A DNA stretch of 64,000 nucleotides, taken from the NCBI RefSeq assembly GCF_052857255.1, contig NW_027526502.1:850501-914500 (forward strand). Reading direction: 5' to 3'. Position 1 is the stretch's first letter; every line of letters begins with the position of its first letter. Of this stretch, positions 12,901 through 27,012 are shown one piece after another. The notes under the pieces are model-generated. The model saw nothing but the letters and a program-made list of their open reading frames with translations. It ran no database searches and had not been told where the DNA came from. The stretch comes from Amblyomma americanum. Its lineage: Eukaryota; Arthropoda; Arachnida; Ixodida; Ixodidae. The position numbers were made by a program, and so were the translations under genes.

Positions 12901-15900
12901 GCAACACTGTTGTTTTATTATTATTATCCAGTATACCCGGCCGCCTTTTAGTATCCAAGGCAGGAATTGGTACATGATGTGTACAAATACATGCTCTATC
13001 ACATATAATAGCACCAAGAAGAGAAAGCAAATGGGCATACTGTTAAGTTTTTTTTGCAGATCGAACCAGCAACACTGTTGTTTTATTATTATTATCCAAT
13101 ATTGCCGGCCGCCTTTTCGTATCCACAAGGCAGGAATTGGTACATGATGTGTACAAATACATGCTCTATCACATATAGTAGCAACAAGAAAAGAAAGCAA
13201 GTATGACCATTTGCTCAGATCGAACCAGCAACACTGTTGTTTTATTATTATTATCCAATATTGCCGGCCGCCTTTTCGTATCCACAAGGCAGGAATTGGT
13301 ACATGATGTGTACAAATACATGCTCTATCACATATAATAGCAACAAGAAAAGAAAGCAAGTATGCCCATTTGCTCAGATCGAACCAGCAACACTGTTGTT
13401 TTATTATTATTATCCAATATTGCCGGCCGCCTTTTCGTATCCACAAGGCAGGAATTGGTACATGATGTGTACAAATACATGCTCTATCACATAAAATAGC
13501 AACAAGAAAAGAAAGCAAATGGCCATACTGCTAAGTTTTTTTTGCAGATCGAACCAGCGACACTGTCGTTTTATTATTATTATCCAATATTGCCGGCCGC
13601 CTTTTCGTATACACAAGGCAGGAATTGGTACATGATGTGTACAAATACATGCTCTATCACATATAATAGCAACAAGAAAAGAAAGCAAGTATTCCCATTT
13701 GCTCAGATCGAACCAGCAACACTGTTGTTTTATTATTATTATCCAGTATTGCCAGCCACCTTTTCGTATCCAAGGCAGGAATTGGAACATGATGTGTACA
13801 AATACATGCTCTATCACATATAATAGCAACAAGAAAAGAAAGCAAATGGGCATACTGTTAAGTTTTTTTTTGCAGATCGAACCAGCAACACTGTTGTTTT
13901 ATTATTATTATCCAATATTGCCGGCCGCCTTTTCGTATCCACAAGGCAGGAATTGGTACATGATGTGTACAAATACATGCTCTATCACATATAATAGCAA
14001 CAAAAAAGGAAAGCAAGTATGACCATTTGCTCAGATCGAACCGGCAACACTGTTGTTTTATTATTATTACCCAATATTGCCGGCCGCCTTTTCGTATCCA
14101 CAAGGCAGGAATTGGTACATGATGTGTACAAATACATGCTCTAGCACATATAATAGCAACAAGAAAAGAAAGCAAGTATGCCCAATTGCTCAGATCGAAC
14201 CAGCAACACTGTTGTTTTATTATTATTATCCAATATTGCCGGCCGCCTTTTTGTATCCACAAGGCAGGAATTGGTACATGATGTGTACAAATACATGCTC
14301 TATCACATATAATAGCAACAAGAAAAGAAAGCAAATGGCCATACTGCTAAGTTTTTTTTGCAGATCGAACCAGCGACACTGTCGTTTTATTATTATTATC
14401 CAATATTTCCGGCCGCCTTTTCGTATACACAAGGCAGGAATTGGTACATGATGTGTACAAATACATGCTCTATCACATATAATAGCAACAAGATAAGAAA
14501 GCAAATGGGCATACTGTTAAGTTTTTTTTTTGCAGATCGAACCAGCAACACTGTTGTTTTATTATTATTATCCAATATTGCCGGCCGCCTTTTCGTATCC
14601 ACAAGGCAGGAATTGGTACATGATGTGTACAAATACATGCTCTATCACATATAATAGCAACAAGAAAAGAAAGCAAGTATGACCATTTGCTCAGATCGAA
14701 CCGGCAACACTGTTGTTTTATTATTATTATCCAATATTGCCGGCCGCCTTTTCGTATCCAAGGCAGGAATTGGTACATGATGTGTACAAATACATGCTCT
14801 ATCACATATAACAGCAACAAGATAAGAAAGCAAATGGGCATACTGTTAAGTTTTTTTTTGCAGATCGAACCAGCAACACTGTTGTTTTATTATTATTATC
14901 CAATATTGCCGGCCGCCTTTTCGTATCCACAAGGCAGGAATTGGTACATGATGTGTACAAATACATGCTCTATCACATATAATAGCAACAAGAAAAGAAA
15001 GCAAGTATGACCATTTGCTCAGATCGAACCGGCAACACTGTTGTTTTATTATTATTATCCAATATTGCCGGCCGCCTTTTCGTATCCACAAGGCAGGAAT
15101 TGGTACATGATGTGTACAAATACATGCTCTATCACATATAATAGCAACAAGAAAAGAAAGCAAGTATGCCCATTTGCTCAGATCGAACCAGCAACACTGT
15201 TGTTTTATTATTATTATCCAATATTGCCGGCCGCCTTTTCGTATCCACAAGGCAGGAATTGGTACATGATGTGCACAAATACATGCTCTATCACATATAA
15301 TAGCAACAAGAAAAGAAAGCAAGTATGCCCATTTGCTCAGATGGAACCAGCGACACGGTCGTTTTATTATTATTATCCAATATTGCCGGCCGCCTTTTCG
15401 TATACACAAGGCAGGAATTGGTACATGATGTGTACAAATACATGCTCTATCACATATAATAGCAATAAGAAAAGTAAGCAAATGGCCATACTGCTAAGTT
15501 TTTTTTGCAGATCGAACCAGCGACACTGTCGTTTTATTATTATTATCCAATATTGCCGGCCGCCTTTTCGTATACACAAGGCAGGAATTGGTACATGATG
15601 TGAACAAATACATGCTCTATCACATATAATAGCAACAAGAAAAGAAAGCAAATGGCCATATTGCTAAGTTTTTTTTGCAGATCGAACCAGCGACACTGTC
15701 GTTTTATTATTATTATCCAATATTTCCGGTCGCCTTTTCGTATACACAAGGCAGGAATTGGTACATGATGTGTACAAATACATGCTCTATCACATATAAT
15801 AGCAACAAGATAAGAAAGCAAATGGGCATACTGTTAAGTTTTTTTTGCAGATCGAACCAGCAACACTGTTGTTTTATTATTATTATCCAATATTGCCGGC

Positions 15901-18900
15901 CGCCTTTTCGTATCCACAAGGCAGGAATTGGTACATGATGTGTACAAATACATGCTTTATCACATATAATAGCAACAAGAAAAGAAAGCAAGTATGACCA
16001 TTTGCTCAGATCGAACCGGCAACACTGTTGTTTTATTATTATTATCCAATATTGCCGGCCGCCTTTTCGTATCCACAAGGCAGGAATTGGTACATGATGT
16101 GTACAAATACATGCTCTATCACATATAATAGCAACAAGAAAAGAAAGCAAGTATGCCCATTTGCTCAGATCGAACCAGCGACACTGTCGTTTTATTATTA
16201 TTATCCAATATTGCCGGCCGCCTTTTCGTATACACAAGGCAGGAATTGGTACATGATGTGTACAAATACATGCTCTATCACATAAAATAGCAACAAGAAA
16301 AGAAAGGAAGTATTCCCATTTGCTCAGATCGAACCAGCGACACTGTCGTTTTATTATTATTATCCAATATTGCCGGCCGCCTTTTCGTATACACAAGGCA
16401 GGAATTGGTACATGATGTGTACAAATACATGCTCTATCACATAAAATAGCAACAAGAAAAGAAAGGAAGTATTCCCATTTGCTCAGATCGAACCAGCAAC
16501 ACTGTTGTTTTATTATTATTATCCAGTATTGCCAGCCACCTTTTCGTATCCAAAGCAGGAATTGGAACATGATGTGTACAAATACATGCTCTATCACATA
16601 TAATAGCAACAAGAAAAGAAAGCAAATGGGCATACTGTTAAGTTTTTTTTGCAGATCGAACCAGCAACACTGTTGTTTTATTATTATCCAATACTGCCGG
16701 CCGCCTTTTCGTATCCAAGGCAAGAAATGGTACATGTGTACAAATACATGCTCTATCACATATAATAGCAACAAGAAAAGAAAGCAAGTATGCCCATTTG
16801 CTCAGATCGAACCAGCAACACTGTTGTTTTATTATTATTATCCAATATTGCCGGCCGCCTTTTCCTATCCACAAGGCAGGAATTGGTACATGATGTGTAC
16901 AAATACATGCTCTATCACATATAATAGCAACAAGAAAAGAAAGCAAGTATGCCCATTTGCTCAGATCGAACCAGCAACACTGTTGTTTTATTATGATTAT
17001 CCAATATTGCCGGCCGCCTTTTCGTATCCAAGGCAGGAATTGGTACATGATGTGTACAAATACATGCTCTATCACATATAATAGCAACAAGAAAAGAAAG
17101 CAAGTATGCCCATTTGCTCAGATCGAACCAGCAACACTGTTGTTTTATTATTATTATCCAATACTGCCGGCCGCCTTTTCGTATCCACAAGGCAGGAATT
17201 GGTACATGATGTCTACAAATACATGCTCTATCACATATAATAGCAACAAGAAAAGAAAGCAAGTATGCCCATTTGCTCAGATCGAACCAGCAACAGTGTT
17301 GTTTTATTATTATTATCCAATATTGCCGGCCGCCTTTTCCTATCCACAAGGCAGGAATTGGTACATGATGTGTACAAATACATGCTCTATCACATATAAT
17401 AGCAACAAGAAAGGAAAGCAAGTATGCCCATTTGCTCAGATCGAACCAGCAACACTGTGGTTTTATTATTATTATCCAATATTGCCGGCCGCCTTTTCGT
17501 ATCCATAGCAGGAATTGGTACATGATGTGTACAAATACATGCTCTATCACATATAATAGCAACAAGAAAAGAAAGCAAGTATGCCCATTTGCTCAGATCG
17601 AACCAGCAACACTGTTGTTTTGTTATTATTATCCAATATTGCCGGCCGCCTTTTCGTATCCAAGGCAGGAATTGGTACATGATGTGTACAAATACATGCT
17701 CTATCACATATAATAGCAACAAGAAAAGAAAGCAAGTATGCCCATTTGCTCAGATCGAACCAGCAACACTGTGGCTTTATTATTATTATCCAATATTGCC
17801 GGCCGCCTTTTCGTATCCATGGCAGGAATTGGTACATGATGTGTACAAATACATGCTCTATCACATATAATAGCAACAAGAAAAGAAAGCAAGTATGCCC
17901 ATTTGCTCAGATCAAACCAGCAACACTGTTGTTTTATTATTATTATCCTATATTGCCGGCCGCCTTTTCGTATCCAAGGCAGGAATTGGTACATGATGTG
18001 TACAAATACATGCTCTATCACATATAATAGCAACAAGAAAAGAAAGCAAGTATGCCCATTTGCTCTGATCGAACCAGCAACACTGTTGTTTTATTATTAT
18101 TATCAAATATTGCCAGCCGCCTTTTCGTATCCATGGCAGGAATTGGTACATGATGTGTACAAATACATGCTCTATCACATATAATAGCAACAAGAAAAGA
18201 AAGCAAGTATGCCCATTTGCTCAGATCGAACCAGCAACACTGTTGTTTTATTATTATTATCCAATATTGCCGGCCGCCTTTTCGAATCCATGGCAGGAAT
18301 TGGTACATGATGTGTACAAATACATGCTCTATCACATATAATAGCAACAAGAAAAGAAAGCAAGTATGCCCATTTGCTCAGATCGAACCAGCAGCACTGT
18401 TGTTTTATTATTATTATCCAATATTGCCGGCCGCCTTTTCGTATCCATGGCAGGAATTGGTACATGATGTGTACAAATACATGCTCTATCACATATAATA
18501 GCAACAAGAAAAGAAAGCAAGTATGCCCATTTGCTCAGATCGAACCAACAACACTGTGGTTTTATTATTATTATCCAATATTGCCGGCCGCCTTTTCGTA
18601 TCCAAGGCTGGAATTGGTACATGATGTGTACAAATACATGCTCTATCACATATAATAGCAACAAGAAAAGAAAGCAAGTATGCCCATTTGCTCAGATCGA
18701 ACCAGCAACACTGTTGTTTTATTATTTTTATCCAATATTGCCGGCCGCCTTTTCGTATCCACAAGGCAGGAATTGGTACATGATGTGTACAAATACATGC
18801 TCTATCACATATAATAGCAACAAGAAAAGAAAGCAAGTGTGCCCATTTGCTCAGATCGAACCAGCAACACTGTTGTTTTATTATTATTATCCAATATTGC

Positions 18901-20217
18901 CGGCCGCCTTTTCGTATCCACAAGGCAGGAATTGGTACATGATGTGTACAAATACATGCTCTATCACATATAATAGCAACAAGAAAAGAAAGCAAGTATG
19001 CCCATTTGCTCAGATCGAACCAGCAACACTGTTGTTTTATTATTATTATCCAATACTGCCGGCCGCCTTTTCGTATCCACAAGGCAGGAATTGGTACATG
19101 ATGTGTACAAATACATGCTATATCACATGTAATAGCAACAAGAAAAGAAAGCAAGTATGCCCATTTGCTCAGATCGAACCAGCAACACTGTTGTTTTATT
19201 ATTATTATCCAATATTGCCGGCCGCCTTTTCCTATCCACAAGGCAGGAATTGGTACATGATGTGTACAAATACATGCTCTATCACATATAATAGCAACAA
19301 GAAAAGAAAGCAAGTATGCCCATTTGCTCAGATCGAACCAGCAACACTGTTGTTTTATTATTATTATCCAATATTGCCGGCCGCCTTTTCGTATCCATGG
19401 CAGGAATTGGTACATGATGTGTACAAATACATGCTCTATCACATATAATAGCAACAAGAAAAGAAAGCAAGTATGCCCATTTGCTCAGATCGAACCAGCA
19501 ACACTGTTGTTTTATTATTATTATCCAGTATTGCCGGCCGCCTTTTCGTATCCAAGGCAGGAATTGGTACATGATGTGTACAAATACATGCTCTAACACA
19601 TATAATAGCAACAAGAAAAGAAAGCAAATGGGCACACTGTTAAGTTTTTTTTTTGCAGATCGAACCAGCAACACTGTTGTTTTATTATTATTATCCAATA
19701 TTGCCGGCCGCCTTTTCGTATCCACAAGGCAGGAATTGGTACATGATGTGTACAAATACATGCTCTATCACATAAAATAGCAACAAGAAAAGAAAGCAAG
19801 TATGCCCATTTGCTCAGATCGAACCAGCAACACTTGTTTTATTATTATTATCCAGTATTGACAGCCACCTTTTCGTATCCAAGGCAGGAATTGGTACATG
19901 ATGTGTACAAATACATGCTCTATCACATATAATAGCAACAAGAAAAGAAAGCAAATGGTCAGACTGTTAAGTTTTTTTGCAGATCGAACCAGCAACACTG
20001 TCGTTTTATTATTATTATCCAATATTTCCGGCCGCCTTTTCGTGTACACAAGGCAGGAATTGGTACATGATGTGTACAAATACATGCTCTATCACATATA
20101 ATAGCAACAAGATAAGAAAGCAAATGGGCATACTGTTAAGCTTTTTTTTGCAGATCGAACCAGCAACACTGTTGTTTTATTATTATCCAATACTGCCGGC
20201 CGCCTTTTCGTATCCAA
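9925..20217. repeat. Higher-order repeat copy 2 (10293 bp)
   Basis: This is a near-perfect duplicate of copy 1 for about 8 kb, followed by about 1.6 kb of extra 157- and 159-bp A monomers at roughly 17.85-19.5 kb that copy 1 lacks. It ends with the same B-type module that opens the window. The extra block is a whole number of monomers, as expected if it came from unequal exchange between misaligned units. Confidence 0.85.
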
Positions 20218-23200
20218 GGCAAGAAATGGTACATGATGTGTACAAATACATGCTCTATCACATATAATAGCAACAAGAAAAGAAAGCAAGTATGCCCATT
20301 TGCTCAGATCGAACCAGCAACACTGTTGTTTTATTATTATTATCCAATATTGCCGGCCGCCTTTTCGTATCCATGGCAGGAATTGGTACATGATGTGTAC
20401 AAATACATGCTCTATCACATATAATAGCAACAAGAAAAGAAAGCAAGTATGCCCATTTGCTCAGATCGAACCAGCAACACTGTTGTTTTATTATTATTAT
20501 CCAATATTGCCGGCCGCCTTTTCGTATCCATGGCAGGAATTGGTACATGATGTGTACAAATACATGCTCTATCACATATAATAGCAACAAGAAAAGAAAG
20601 CAAGTATGCCCATTTGCTCAGATCGAACCAGCAACACTGTTGTTTTATTATTATTATCCAATATTGCCGGCCGCCTTTTCGTATCCATGGCAGGAATTGG
20701 TACATGATGTGTACAAATACATGCTCTATCACATATAATAGCAACAAGAAAAGAAAGCAAGTATGCCCATTTGCTCAGATCGAACCAGCAACACTGTTGT
20801 TTTATTATTATTATCCAATATTGCCGGCCGCCTTTTCGTATCCATGGCAGGAATTGGTACATGATGTGTACAAATACATGCTCTATCACATATAATAGCA
20901 ACAAGAAAAGAAAGCAAGTATGCCCATTTGCTCAGATCGAACCAGCAACACTGTTGTTTTATTATTATTATCCAATATTGCCGGCCGCCTTTTCGTATCC
21001 ATGGCAGGAATCGGCACATGATGTGTACAAATACATTCTCTATCACATATAATAGCAACAAGAAAAGAAAGCAAGTATGCCCATTTGCTCAGATCGAACC
21101 AGCAACACTGTGGTTTTAATAATATTATCCAATATTGCCGGCCGCCTTTTCGTATCCATGGCAGGAATTTGTACATGATGTGTACAAATACATGCTCTAT
21201 CACATATAATAGCAACAAGAAAAGAAAGCAAGTATGCCCAATTGCTCAGATCGAACCAGCAACACTGTTGTTTTATTATTATTATCCAATATTGCCGGCC
21301 GCCTTTTCGTATCCACAAGGCAGGAATTGGTACATGATGTGTACAAATACATGCTCTATCACATATAATAGCAACAAGAAAAGAAAGCAAGTATGCCCAT
21401 TTGCTCAGATCGAACCAGCAACACTGTTGTTTTATTATTATTATCCAATACTGCCGGCCGCCTTTTCGTATCCACAAGGCAGGAATTGGTACATGATGTG
21501 TACAAATACATGCTCTATCACATATAATAGCAACAAGAAAAGAAAGCAAGTATGCCCATTTGCTCAGATCGAACCAGCAACACTGTTGTTTTATTATTAT
21601 TATCCAATATTGCCGGCCGCCTTTTCCTATCCACAAGGCAGGAATTGGTACATGATGTGTACAAATACATGCTCTATCACATATAATAGCAACCAGAAAA
21701 GAAAGCAAGTATGCCCATTTGCTCAGATCGAACCAGCAACACTGTTGTTTTATTATTATTATCCAATATTGCCGGCCGCCTTTTCGTATCCATGGCAGGA
21801 ATTGGTACATGATGTGTACAAATACATGCTCTATCACACATAACAGCAACAAGAAAAGAAAGCAAGTATGCCCATTTGCTCAGATTGAACCAGCAACACT
21901 TGTTTTATTATTATTATCCAATATTGCCGGCCGCCTTTTCGTATCCACAAGGCAGGAATTGGTACATGATGTGTACAAATACATGCTCTATCACATATTA
22001 TAGCGACAAGAAAAGAAAGCAAGTATGCCCATTTGCTCAGATCGAACCAGCAACACTGTTGTTTTATTATTATTATCCAATATAGCCGGCCGCCTTTTCG
22101 TATCCACAAGGCAGGAATTGGTACATGATGTGTACAAATACATGCTCTATCACATATAATAGCAACAAGAAAAGAAAGCAAGTATGCCCATTTGCTCAGA
22201 TCGAACCAGCGTAACTGTTGTTTTATTATTATTATAAAATATTGCCGGCCGCCTTTTCGTATCCACAAGGCAGGAATTGGTACATGATGTGTACAAATAC
22301 ATGCTCTATCACATATAATAGCAACAAGAAAATAAAGCAAATGGGCATACTGTTAAGTTTTTTTTTTGCAGATCGAACCAGCGACACTATCGTTTTATTA
22401 TTATTATCCAATATTGCCGGCCGCATTTTCGTATACACAAGGCAGGAATTGGTACATGATGTGTACAAATACATGCTCTATCACATATAATAGCAACAAG
22501 AAAAGAAAGCAATTATGCCCATTTGCTCAGATCGAACCAGCAACACTGTTGTTTTATTATTATTATCCAGTATTGCCGGCCGCCTTTTCGTATCCAAGGC
22601 AGGAATTGGTACATGATTGGTACAAATACATGCTCTATCACATATAATAGCAACAAGAAAAGAAAGCAAATGGGCATACTGTTAAGTTTTTTTTTGCAGA
22701 TCGAACCAGCAACACTGTTGTTTTATTATTATTATCCAATATTGCCGGCCGCCTTTTCGTATCCACAAGGCAGGAATTGGTACATGATGTGTACAAATAC
22801 ATGCTCTATCACACATAATAGCAACAAGAAAAGAAAGCAAGTATGCCCATTTGCTCAGATCGAACCAGCAACACTGTTGTTTTATTATTATTATCCAATA
22901 TTGCCGGCCGCCTTTTCGTATCCAAGGCAGGAATTGGTACATGATGTGTACAAATACATGCTCTATCACATATAATAGCAACAAGAAAAGAAAGCAAATG
23001 GGCATACTGTTCAGTTTTTTTGCAGATCGAACCAGCAACACTGTCGTTTTATTATTATTATCCAATATTGCCGGACGCCTTTTCGTATACACAAGGCAGG
23101 AATTGGTACATGATGTGTACAAATACATGCTCTATCACATATAATAGCAACAAGAAAAGAAAGCAAGTATGCCCATTTGCTCAGATCGAACAAGCAACAC

Positions 23201-26200
23201 TGTTGTTTTATTATTATTATCCAGTATACCCGGCCGCCTTTTAGTATCCAAGGCAGGAATTGGTACATGATGTGTACAAATACATGCTCTATCACATATA
23301 ATAGCACCAAGAAGAGAAAGCAAATGGGCATACTGTTAAGTTTTTTTTGCAGATCGAACCAGCAACACTGTTGTTTTATTATTATTATCCAATATTGCCG
23401 GCCGCCTTTTCGTATCCACAAGGCAGGAATTGGTACATGATGTGTACAAATACATGCTCTATCACATATAGTAGCAACAAGAAAAGAAAGCAAGTATGAC
23501 CATTTGCTCAGATCGAACCAGCAACACTGTTGTTTTATTATTATTATCCAATATTGCCGGCCGCCTTTTCGTATCCACAAGGCAGGAATTGGTACATGAT
23601 GTGTACAAATACATGCTCTATCACATATAATAGCAACAAGAAAAGAAAGCAAGTATGCCCATTTGCTCAGATCGAACCAGCAACACTGTTGTTTTATTAT
23701 TATTATCCAATATTGCCGGCCGCCTTTTCGTATCCACAAGGCAGGAATTGGTACATGATGTGTACAAATACATGCTCTATCACATATAATAGCAACAAGA
23801 AAAGAAAGCAAATAGCCATACTGCTAAGTTTTTTTTGCAGATCGAACCAGCGACACTGTCGTTTTATTATTATTATCCAATATTGCCGGCCGCCTTTTCG
23901 TATACACAAGGCAGGAATTGGTACATGATGTGTACAAATACATGCTCTATCACATATAATAGCAACAAGAAAAGAAAGCAAGTATTCCCATTTGCTCAGA
24001 TCGAACCAGCAACACTGTTGTTTTATTATTATTATCCAGTATTGCCAGCCACCTTTTCGTATCCAAGGCAGGAATTGGAACATGATGTGTACAAATACAT
24101 GCTCTATCACATATAATAGCAACAAGAAAAGAAAGCAAATGGGCATACTGTTAAGTTTTTTTTGCAGATCGAACCAGCAACACTGTTGTTTTATTATAAT
24201 CCAATACTGCCGGCCGCCTTTTCGTATCCAAGGCAGGAAATGGTACGTGATGTGTACAAATACATGCTCTATCACATATAATAGCAACAAGAAAAGAAAG
24301 CAAATATACTGTTAAGTTTTTTTTGCAGATCGAACCAGCAACACTGTTGTTTTATTATTATTATCCAATATTGCCGGCCGCCTTTTCGTATCCACAAGGC
24401 AGGAATTGGTACATGATGTGTACAAATACATGCTCTATCACATATAATAGCAACAAGAAAGGAAAGCAAGTATGACCATTTGCTCAGATCGAACCGGCAA
24501 CACTGTTGTTTTATTATTATTACCCAATATTGCCGGCCGCCTTTTCGTATCCACAAGGCAGGAATTGGTACATGATGTGTACAAATACATGCTCTAGCAC
24601 ATATAATAGCAACAAGAAAAGAAAGCAAGTATGCCCAATTGCTCAGATCGAACCAGCAACACTGTTGTTTTATTATTATTATCCAATATTGCCGGCCGCC
24701 TTTTTGTATCCACAAGGCAGGAATTGGTACATGATGTGTACAAATACATGCTCTATCACATATAATAGCAACAAGAAAAGAAAGCAAATGGCCATACTGC
24801 TAAGTTTTTTTTGCAGATCGAACCAGCGACACTGTCGTTTTATTATTATTATCCAATATTTCCGGCCGCCTTTTCGTATACACAAGGCAGGAATTGGTAC
24901 ATGATGTGTACAAATACATGCTCTATCACATATAATAGCAACAAGATAAGAAAGCAAATGGGCATACTGTTAAGTTTTTTTTTTGCAGATCGAACCAGCA
25001 ACACTGTTGTTTTATTATTATTATCCAATATTGCCGGCCGCCTTTTCGTATCCACAAGGCAGGAATTGGTACATGATGTGTACAAGTACATGCTCTATCA
25101 CATATAATAGCAACAAGAAAAGAAAGCAAGTATGACCATTTGCTCAGATCGAACCGGCAACACTGTTGTTTTATTATTATTATCCAATATTGCCGGCCGC
25201 CTTTTCGTATCCAAGGCAGGAATTGGTACATGATGTGTACAAATACATGCTCTATCACATATAATAGCAACAAGATAAGAAAGCAAATGGGCATACTGTT
25301 AAGTTTTTTTTTGCAGATCGAACCAGCAACACTGTTGTTTTATTATTATTATCCAATATTGCCGGCCGCCTTTTCGTATCCACAAGGCAAGAATTGGTAC
25401 ATGATGTGTACAAATACATGCTCTATCACATATAATACCAACAAGAAAAGAAAGCAAGTATGACCATTTGCTCAGATCGAACCGGCAACACTGTTGTTTT
25501 ATTATTATTATCCAATATTGCCGGCCGCCTTTTCGTATCCACAAGGCAGGAATTGGTACATGATGTGTACAAATACATGCTCTATCACATATAATAGCAA
25601 CAAGAAAAGAAAGCAAGTATGCCCATTTGCTCAGATCGAACCAGCAACACTGTTGTTTTATTATTATTATCCAATATTGCCGGCCGCCTTTTCGTATCCA
25701 CAAGGCAGGAATTGGTACATGATGTGTACAAATACATGCTCTATCACATATAATAGCAACAAGAAAAGAAAGCAAGTATGCCCATTTGCTCAGATCGAAC
25801 CAGCGACACTGTCGTTTTATTATTATTATCCAATATTGCCGGCCGCCTTTTCGTATACACAAGGCAGGAATTGGTACATGATGTGTACAAATACATGCTC
25901 TATCACATATAATAGCAATAAGAAAAGAAAGCAAATGGCCATACTGCTAAGTTTTTTTTGCAGATCGAACCAGCGACACTGTCGTTTTATTATTATTATC
26001 CAATATTGCCGGCCGCCTTTTCGTATACACAAGGCAGGAATTGGTACATGATGTGAACAAATACATGCTCTATCACATATAATAGCAACAAGAAAAGAAA
26101 GCAAATGGCCATACTGCTAAGTTTTTTTTGCAGATCGAACCAGCGACACTGTCGTTTTATTATTATTATCCAATATTTCCGGTCGCCTTTTCGTATACAC

Positions 26201-27012
26201 AAGGCAGGAATTGGTACATGATGTGTACAAATACATGCTCTATCACATATAATAGCAACAAGATAAGAAAGCAAATGGGCATACTGTTAAGTTTTTTTTG
26301 CAGATCGAACCAGCAACACTGTTGTTTTATTATTATTATCCAATATTGCCGGCCGCCTTTTCGTATCCACAAGGCAGGAATTGGTACATGATGTGTACAA
26401 ATACATGCTCTATCACATATAATAGCAACAAGAAAAGAAAGCAAGTATGACCATTTGCTCAGATCGAACCGACAACACTGTTGTTTTATTATTATTATCC
26501 AATATTGCCGGCCGCCTTTTCGTATCCACAAGGCAGGAATTGGTACATGATGTGTACAAATACATGCTCTATCACATATAATAGCAACAAGAAAAGAAAG
26601 CAAGTATGCCCATTTGCTCAGATCGAACCAGCGACACTGTCGTTTTATTATTATTATCCAATATTGCCGGCCGCCTTTTCGTATACACAAGGCAGGAATT
26701 GGTACATGATGTGTACAAATACATGCTCTATCACATAAAATAGCAACAAGAAAAGAAAGCAAGTATTCCCATTTGCTCAGATCGAACCAGCAACACTGTT
26801 GTTTTATTATTATTATCCAGTATTGCCAGCCACCTTTTCGTATCCAAAGCAGGAATTGGAACATGATGTGTACAAATACATGCTCTATCACATATAATAG
26901 CAACAAGAAAAGAAAGCAAATGGGCATACTGTTAAGTGTTTTTTGCAGATCGAACCAGCAACACTGTTGTTTTATTATTATCCAATACTGCCGGCCGCCT
27001 TTTCGTATCCAA
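20218..27012. repeat. Higher-order repeat copy 3 (shortened, 6795 bp)
   Basis: It follows copy 1 at an offset of 18987-18990, then 19150 after one extra B monomer at about 24.14-24.30 kb. It stops early: at 26.94-27.01 kb the upstream context matches copy 1 near 7.93-8.02 kb, while the downstream context matches the 157-bp run after 1231. The end module carrying 'aaatggtcagactg' is therefore missing from this copy, which explains the short period. Confidence 0.82.
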
